This document shows, one piece after another, positions 6,266 through 10,602 of a stretch of 10,602 nucleotides of DNA. The stretch is from Chloroflexota bacterium. Its GTDB lineage: Bacteria; Chloroflexota; Anaerolineae; UBA4142. Both the position numbers and the translations under genes were made by a program. The stretch's first letter is position 1, and every line of letters begins with the position of its first letter. The notes under the pieces are model-generated. The model worked only from the letters and a program-made list of their open reading frames with translations, searched no databases and was not told the origin of the DNA. The stretch lies in NCBI GenBank assembly GCA_023381515.1, contig JAMCQI010000037.1:1-10602 (forward strand), in the 5' to 3' direction.

Positions 6266-7018
6266 TCAATGGGAGGGCCGAATTGGGATTTCGAGTAAGC
6301 GAAAAGGAGGCCGGTCCGGATACGCATGCCGAAGAACCGATTGGGAGACATTGTACACGGGGATATCCACCTTGGTCTTGCCTTCCGGTGTGCCCGCGTG
6401 CGCATGGCCGTGAAAGACCGCGGTCACCTGAAAGCGGTTGATCGGCTCTTCCAGACGGCTGGACCCGAGGAATGGAAAGATCTCCGGGTTCTCGCCTTGA
6501 ACGGTGGTGCGGATGGGGGAATAATGAAGTAAGGCGATGCGCTGCTCTGTTTTCAGCAGAGACAGAGCCGACTCGAGCCGGAGCGCATCGCCGACCGCTT
6601 CCTGGACAAAATTCTTGATGGCTTGTTCGCCCCACGCCTGCAGGGCCTGCCGATCAAAGCCACCGCCAAAGCCCTTGATGCCGACGAAGCCGACGTCACG
6701 AATCTGACACGATTCGCCTTCCAGAATGGATGCGCCCGCATCGCAAAGAATCTCTTGCACCTCTTCCTGCTTGCTCGATTCGTAATCGTGGTTTCCGAGG
6801 ACGCCGATGACCGGAATCTTGATGCCGGCGGCCAGATCTTTGGCGAGGACATGGGCTTCTTCCGGCAATCCCGTGTCGGTGAAATCTCCGGCGACAAGCA
6901 ATACGTCGGCGGTCTCTGAGATTTGAGCCAAGAGCGGTAGCAAAGCTCCTTGCGACGTCTTGGTGTAGTGAATATCGGCGATGGCCGCGATCCGCAGGGC
7001 GTCCCTGTGATCTGGCAC
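6266..7018 (-). CDS. Calcineurin-like metallophosphoesterase
   Basis: 250 residues with all five motifs of the superfamily: D15-x-H17 (ADIHY), GD45FTD, GN76H77D, H165 (LLHYSP) and GH205AH207. These bind two metal ions and hydrolyse phosphomono- or phosphodiesters. There is no signal peptide or membrane segment, so a cytoplasmic protein; the substrate cannot be read from sequence. The GTG start at 7018 fits the family N-terminus and is preceded by a purine-rich AAGGGGGAAGGG ribosome-binding stretch. A promoter lies just upstream, and the nucleotidyltransferase gene follows 21-36 bp behind. This pairing suggests a joint role, for instance addition and removal of a nucleotide or phosphate group; that is inference only. 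Confidence 0.92.
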   Translation of the reverse strand: MPDHRDALRIAAIADIHYTKTSQGALLPLLAQISETADVLLVAGDFTDTGLPEEAHVLAKDLAAGIKIPVIGVLGNHDYESSKQEEVQEILCDAGASILEGESCQIRDVGFVGIKGFGGGFDRQALQAWGEQAIKNFVQEAVGDALRLESALSLLKTEQRIALLHYSPIRTTVQGENPEIFPFLGSSRLEEPINRFQVTAVFHGHAHAGTPEGKTKVDIPVYNVSQSVLRHAYPDRPPFRLLEIPIRPSH

Positions 7019-7039
7019 TAGCCCTTCCCCCTTTTAAGA

Positions 7040-7067
7040 TGTATAACGAAAGCCGCCCAAAATTCAA
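7040..7067 (-). promoter_or_regulatory. Putative promoter of the phosphoesterase-nucleotidyltransferase pair
   Basis: On the minus strand TTGAAT (7062-7067), a 16-bp spacer and TATACA (7040-7045). The start would be near 7033, about 15 nt before the GTG. The -35 box overlaps the distal end of the preceding terminator stem, so the end of one unit and the beginning of the next share bases. Confidence 0.5.
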
Positions 7068-7109
7068 TCACCCCTCTTCCGCGCGCAACCGGCCGAAGAG
7101 AGGTGATTG
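7065..7109 (-). terminator. Rho-independent terminator of the moxR-DUF58-VWA operon
   Basis: Arms 7065-7079 and 7095-7109 pair over 15 bp with a single mismatch (7073 against 7101) around a 15-nt loop. On the minus strand the stem is followed by AATTTT. It starts 31 bp after the VWA gene's stop codon, the expected place for the end of that operon. Confidence 0.75.
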
Positions 7110-7140
7110 AGACCACCGGGGATCATTCGGATGGATTCTG

Positions 7141-8208
7141 TCAGGGCAGCCGATTGAACCAGAGCAAGGATAGAAATCCTCCCAGAATCGAGAGTACGGC
7201 GGCGAGACCGGTCAAGACCGCGGTGACCTCGGTCTTTTCGGTCTTGACAATGAACTGCGTAGTAAGTTTGTTGTAGATCGCCGCTAGGTCTTCTTCGTGC
7301 AGAGCGTTAAAGTAGACCCCATTGGTCTCCTGGGCGATTTGCTTCAAAGTCCCTTCGTCGAGCCGCGTCCGGATGGCGCGCCCGGCGATATGGAGAATGG
7401 AGCCTTCCGGGCTGCCGATGCCCACGGTATAGACCCGAACGCCGCGTTGGGCGATCTGGCGACTCAAACCGACAGGGTCCGGTCCCTGATTGTTTTCTCC
7501 GTCGGTCAGAAGGACGATGGTAGCCGAATTAAGGGGCCCCTGGACACCGGGAGGAGCAGGCGGAAGGGTATCGGAGAAACTCTGCCCAAAAGGCTGCAAA
7601 CCAAAGCTGCCAAAGCCTTGCCCATTCGGATCGGGGGTGGGCTGTGCGATGTCCGCGCTCTTGGCGCCGAGGGCCTCATACACGGCATTCAAGGAGACGA
7701 CGAGCCCGCGGCCGATTGCCGTCCCGCGCTGCGGATAGAGGCGATCGATCGCCGCGAGGACTGATTGTTGATCCGTCGTCGGCGGCTGAACGATGAAGGC
7801 ATCATCGCTGAACGAAACCACCCCGATGCGCACTCCTTGGGGTTCGTGCTGGACGAAATCGCGGGCAGCGGCCTTCGCCGCTTCCATGCGCGAAGGTTTG
7901 AGATCATCCGCGGCCATGCTTCCCGACGTGTCGATTGTGAGAATGACAGTGCCTTCCGCGGAGGGGACCGCTATGACCGAGACGGGACGGGCGAGGCCGA
8001 CGATCATGGCCGTCAAGGCGAGGAGAAACACGGCGGCAGGAATATGCCGGCGAATACCGGGCCCGCGGCCGAGCGCTTGCTTGACGAGTGAAAGGCTGGC
8101 GTAACGGAGGGCATACCGCTGGCGCCGGCGCTGAGCCAGAATGTAGATGATCACGAGGAGGGGGATCAGGAGTAAGAGCCAGAGCATATAGGGCCAGAGA
8201 AACTGCAT
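7141..8208 (-). CDS. Membrane-anchored von Willebrand factor A protein (BatA-like)
   Basis: 355 residues. Membrane segments are predicted at about 7-25, 57-74 and 329-350, leaving the VWA domain (about 88-310) in the periplasm or outside between the second and third. The metal-ion-dependent adhesion site is complete: D93-x-S95-x-S97 (DTSGS), T163 (RGTAIG) and D236 (LLTDGEN). Between the helix after T163 and the LLTDG strand lies an extra Gly/Pro/Gln/Phe-rich stretch (183-227) that looks disordered. The ATG at 8208 has GAGG 7 nt upstream and lies 26 bp after the DUF58 gene. In the conserved MoxR-DUF58-VWA trio the VWA protein is taken to be the metal-dependent binding partner acted on by the ATPase; its target here is unknown. 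Confidence 0.93.
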   Translation of the reverse strand: MQFLWPYMLWLLLLIPLLVIIYILAQRRRQRYALRYASLSLVKQALGRGPGIRRHIPAAVFLLALTAMIVGLARPVSVIAVPSAEGTVILTIDTSGSMAADDLKPSRMEAAKAAARDFVQHEPQGVRIGVVSFSDDAFIVQPPTTDQQSVLAAIDRLYPQRGTAIGRGLVVSLNAVYEALGAKSADIAQPTPDPNGQGFGSFGLQPFGQSFSDTLPPAPPGVQGPLNSATIVLLTDGENNQGPDPVGLSRQIAQRGVRVYTVGIGSPEGSILHIAGRAIRTRLDEGTLKQIAQETNGVYFNALHEEDLAAIYNKLTTQFIVKTEKTEVTAVLTGLAAVLSILGGFLSLLWFNRLP

Positions 8209-8234
8209 ACCATAACCTCGATCAAACGGCGCGT

Positions 8235-9140
8235 CTAGGAGAGTCGTACGCGTTGGGCTTTGCGCTGTTTGCGCAGGCCGGCGAACCGGACGATGGAATG
8301 CACGAGATCATCTTCCGTCGAAATCGGGAGAACGTCCATTCGAGATTGGCGGAAAGTCGTATTCAGTGCGTCCTCACGTTGCTTTGCGATATCATGAAAG
8401 CGCTTGCGGAACTTGCGGTCGTGTGTGTCGACATAGAGTTGTTCGCCGGACTCGGCGTCCTCCATGATGACCATGCCGACATCCGGCATGTCCATCTCAC
8501 GCGGGTCCCACAGGCGGACCCCAAGGACCTCATGCCGTTCTGTCAGCATGCGCAGAGGGCGCTCCCAGCCGGGAGTGCTGTAAAAGTCGGAGAGGATAAA
8601 GACAAGCGAGCGGCGGCGAATCGAGCGATGGGCGGATTCGAAAAGCGCCGCGAGATTCGTCATCGGTGCGCGGGGCAGTTGAGGCTGCTTCAAAAGGTCG
8701 TTCGTCAACCGGAGGACCTGGAGCCGTCCACCCGCCGCCGGAATGACGCGTTCGACCTTGCTCCCATACAAGATCGCGCCGACGCGATTGCCATGGCGCG
8801 TCAACAGCCGCGCCATCACGGTGACAAAATCAATCAGCAGATTTCGCTTGAGCGTTTGGACGGTGCCGAAATCCACAGAAGGACTGAGATCAAGGAGGAA
8901 CCAGGCCGCGATCTCGCGGTCTTCGATGTATTGCCGAACGTACGGCGTCCCGGTCCGCGCGGTCACGTTCCAGTCGATCAGACGGATGTCGTCTTCGTAC
9001 TGGTACTCGCGAAGGTCGGCCAGATCCACTCCAAAGCCGTAGAACAGGCTGCGGTAATCCCCCTGGAGAATCCCGTCGAGGCGCCGGATCACCTGCCAAT
9101 CAAGCCGTTGGAGAATCTGTTCAGGCGTTGACGTTGACAT
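8235..9140 (-). CDS. DUF58 domain protein (MoxR-associated)
   Basis: 301 residues without membrane segments, hence probably cytoplasmic. The DUF58 signature runs through about 38-75, with DLREYQYEDD, RLIDWNVTAR and the YIEDRE segment. A VWA-like fold follows, with a preserved D84-x-S86-x-S88 (LDLSPS) and a FILSDF strand (181-186), so metal binding is possible. The start overlaps the end of moxR by 20 bp (9121-9140), implying translational coupling and matched amounts of the two proteins. DUF58 proteins accompany MoxR ATPases throughout bacteria; the biochemical role is not established. The C-terminal tail is strongly basic. Confidence 0.93.
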   Translation of the reverse strand: MSTSTPEQILQRLDWQVIRRLDGILQGDYRSLFYGFGVDLADLREYQYEDDIRLIDWNVTARTGTPYVRQYIEDREIAAWFLLDLSPSVDFGTVQTLKRNLLIDFVTVMARLLTRHGNRVGAILYGSKVERVIPAAGGRLQVLRLTNDLLKQPQLPRAPMTNLAALFESAHRSIRRRSLVFILSDFYSTPGWERPLRMLTERHEVLGVRLWDPREMDMPDVGMVIMEDAESGEQLYVDTHDRKFRKRFHDIAKQREDALNTTFRQSRMDVLPISTEDDLVHSIVRFAGLRKQRKAQRVRLS

Positions 9141-10131
9141 GTTCCTGCATTGGCTGCACCGGCGCGGGGATCCGCTCCACGATCCGGTGCAGGATCATAT
9201 CGCTCGTCACGCCGTCTGACAGGGCCTCGAACGACAGGACCAAACGGTGGCGCAGGACATCAAAGACCATGTCGAGGACGTCCTGGGGGAGGACATAGTC
9301 GCGGCCGCGAATATAGGCGAGCGCGCGAGCGGTGAGAATGAGGTTGATCGAGGCACGTGGGCTGGCGCCGTAGGTAACATATCGTTCGGTGTCCTGAATC
9401 CCATACTCCTTCGGGCAGCGCGTCGCGTTGACGATGCGAATCGCGTATTCCATGAGATTGGGATCCACGTACACACGGTCCGTCTCTTGCTGCAGGTCTA
9501 CGAGTTGCTGCGTCGTCAGCACCCGTTGGAGCGGGAGCAGCGATCCCGTCATCCGCTCGACGATGACGAATTCCTCGCGCTCGTTAGGATAGTCCACGAG
9601 CACTTTCATCATAAAGCGATCCACCTGGGCTTCCGGCAGGGGATAGGTGCCGTCGGTCTCAATGGGATTTTGCGTGGCCATCACAAGGAAGGGATTCGGG
9701 ACTTTGTATGTCTCACGTCCGATCGTGACCTGGTGCTCCTGCATCACTTCAAGTAAGGCGCTCTGCACCTTGGCGGGAGCACGGTTGATTTCGTCGGCGA
9801 GCAAGAGATTCGTAAAGACCGGGCCCAGCGACGTATTGAATTCGCCCGTCTTTTGGTTATAGATGCGTGTCCCGACCAAATCGGCGGGCACGAGGTCCGG
9901 GGTGAATTGGATTCGCTTGAATTCACCACCAATCGATTCGGACAGCGTCTTGATAGCCATGGTCTTGGCTAGACCGGGCACACCTTCGACAAGCAGATGA
10001 CCGCGCGCGAGAAGGGCGACCAGGAGGCGCTCGAGGAGATGGTCCTGCCCGACGATGACTTTTTTGACTTCGTAGAGCACCCGCTCCATGGGAGGAGCGT
10101 CGGGTGCAAGCTGGAACTTTTCATCAACCAT
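9121..10131 (-). CDS. MoxR-family AAA+ ATPase
   Basis: 336 residues, full length for MoxR. Walker A GVPGLAKT is at 50-57, Walker B LLLADE ends at E114, sensor 1 lies in ATQNP (N155), the arginine-finger region is PEAQVDRF (R172) and sensor 2 is GASPRA (R259). MoxR proteins are cytoplasmic chaperone-like ATPases; characterised relatives help mature enzymes or insert metals, or support envelope stress resistance, with VWA proteins as partners. The ATG at 10131 has GGAG about 8 nt upstream. It is the first of three tightly linked genes and lies 122 bp after the HtrA-like gene. Using moxR as a gene name would overstate the link to methanol oxidation, so only the family is given. Confidence 0.95.
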   Translation of the reverse strand: MVDEKFQLAPDAPPMERVLYEVKKVIVGQDHLLERLLVALLARGHLLVEGVPGLAKTMAIKTLSESIGGEFKRIQFTPDLVPADLVGTRIYNQKTGEFNTSLGPVFTNLLLADEINRAPAKVQSALLEVMQEHQVTIGRETYKVPNPFLVMATQNPIETDGTYPLPEAQVDRFMMKVLVDYPNEREEFVIVERMTGSLLPLQRVLTTQQLVDLQQETDRVYVDPNLMEYAIRIVNATRCPKEYGIQDTERYVTYGASPRASINLILTARALAYIRGRDYVLPQDVLDMVFDVLRHRLVLSFEALSDGVTSDMILHRIVERIPAPVQPMQEHVNVNA

Positions 10132-10142
10132 TGTGTTTTCTC

Positions 10143-10163
10143 CAGTACTGTCTTATCGTACTG
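10143..10163. repeat. Inverted repeat just upstream of the moxR-family gene
   Basis: CAGTAC (10143-10148) and GTACTG (10158-10163) form a perfect 6-bp repeat around 9 bp. It directly abuts the moxR ribosome binding site. It could be an operator or an RNA stem next to the ribosome binding site. Confidence 0.35.
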
Positions 10164-10170
10164 CACGGGA

Positions 10171-10204
10171 ATTTCGGAATACAGCTTTGTCCTTTTTCCG
10201 AAAT
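10171..10204. repeat. 9-bp inverted repeat in the moxR upstream region
   Basis: ATTTCGGAA (10171-10179) and TTCCGAAAT (10196-10204) are perfect inverted arms around 16 bp. On the minus strand no T-tract follows, so it is not a typical terminator. It lies in the 122-bp spacer between the protease and moxR, where a promoter for moxR would be expected, and may be a regulator binding site or a processing hairpin. Confidence 0.45.
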
Positions 10205-10253
10205 CTCGAAGCGAAGCGGAGAGCCCGCGCATTCTGCGGGGCGAAATTCACAA

Positions 10254-10602
10254 TTAATAGGGCGGCGTGCCGGCCGCGGAGGCGGCGACGTCGATCGGCA
10301 CGGCGAAACCGATACCGATAAACACATCCTGCCCGGTCGGGTTGACCAGCCCCGTGACGATGCCGACGACGTCGCCGTTGCGATCCAGCAGCGGGCCGCC
10401 CGAGTTACCCGGGTTGATCGCGGCATCAAACTGAATAAGACCGGTCATGGGCTTGTTGGTATTGGGCGGCAAGAAACTGCGCTGTAGACCGGAGATCGCG
10501 CCGACGGTGAGCGAATCCGTCAACCCAAAGGGGCTTCCGACGACGATTGCTTCATCTCCAACTTGTAAGCTCCGCGGGTCGCCGAGCGTTGCGGGGACCA
10601 GC
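10254..10602 (-). CDS. HtrA/DegP-like trypsin-fold serine protease, partial (C-terminal part)
   Basis: The frame is open to the window edge (first bases at 10602) and ends at a TAA at 10254-10256, about 115 codons seen. It reads through GDEAIVVGSPFGL and IQFDAAINPGNSGGPLL, where NSGG holds the catalytic serine, and GIGFAVPID, all hallmarks of the S1C (HtrA/DegP/DegQ) protease domain. His and Asp of the triad would lie beyond the edge. The protein stops about ten residues after the protease core, in TPPY, so there is no PDZ domain. Such proteases act in the cell envelope on misfolded proteins, though the signal peptide or membrane anchor is not visible here. It is upstream of, and co-directional with, the MoxR operon. 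Confidence 0.9.
   Translation of the reverse strand, partial: LVPATLGDPRSLQVGDEAIVVGSPFGLTDSLTVGAISGLQRSFLPPNTNKPMTGLIQFDAAINPGNSGGPLLDRNGDVVGIVTGLVNPTGQDVFIGIGFAVPIDVAASAAGTPPY

Noticed and set aside
8253..9131. 292-codon open frame on the plus strand opposite the DUF58 gene
   Set aside because: No recognisable motif, His/Arg/Asp-rich in the manner of antisense translations, while the opposite strand holds an intact DUF58 signature.

Overview
The window is moderately GC-rich bacterial DNA. Its sigma-70-like promoters are close to consensus, its genes are tightly packed, and no gene shows clear signs of recent transfer. Gene content (NagA, MoxR/DUF58/VWA, HtrA-type protease, Zn-dependent alcohol dehydrogenase) fits a free-living bacterium. 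The phylum cannot be fixed from this sequence; an uncultured lineage of the Methylomirabilota or Nitrospirota type is only a guess.

Left part (1-3668). A minus-strand Zn-dependent alcohol dehydrogenase (81-1193) diverges from a plus-strand pair: a class I/II PLP aminotransferase (1369-2511) and N-acetylglucosamine-6-phosphate deacetylase nagA (2544-3668). The shared intergenic region carries two face-to-face promoters with 17-bp spacers. The aminotransferase -10 box sits exactly between the arms of a perfect inverted repeat. nagA has its own promoter overlapping the aminotransferase stop codon; it would start transcription almost at the ATG, so nagA is probably read leaderless as well as by readthrough.

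Middle part (3669-7018). A 490-bp gap without a convincing gene contains a near-perfect promoter (3956-3984) for a SAM-dependent methyltransferase (4159-4986). After it come a strong minus-strand terminator (5029-5053) and a decayed C-terminal fragment of a ketopantoate-reductase-like (ApbA/PanE C-terminal domain) gene with a frameshift (about 5188-5417). Then, reading leftwards from 7018, a calcineurin-like metallophosphoesterase is followed by a nucleotidyltransferase-fold protein; the two appear to form an operon with its own promoter.

Right part (7065-10602). A minus-strand operon encodes the end of an HtrA-like serine protease (cut by the window edge), then a MoxR AAA+ ATPase, a DUF58 protein (its gene overlaps moxR by 20 bp) and a BatA-like membrane-anchored von Willebrand A protein. 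It is closed by a 15-bp-stem terminator whose end is shared with the -35 box of the metallophosphoesterase promoter. MoxR, DUF58 and VWA are a widely conserved trio thought to act as a chaperone or metal-centre/envelope maturation system.

I found no CRISPR array, RNA gene, insertion sequence or phage gene. The least ordinary parts are the phosphoesterase-nucleotidyltransferase pair next to the ketopantoate reductase remnant, and the architecture of several promoters.
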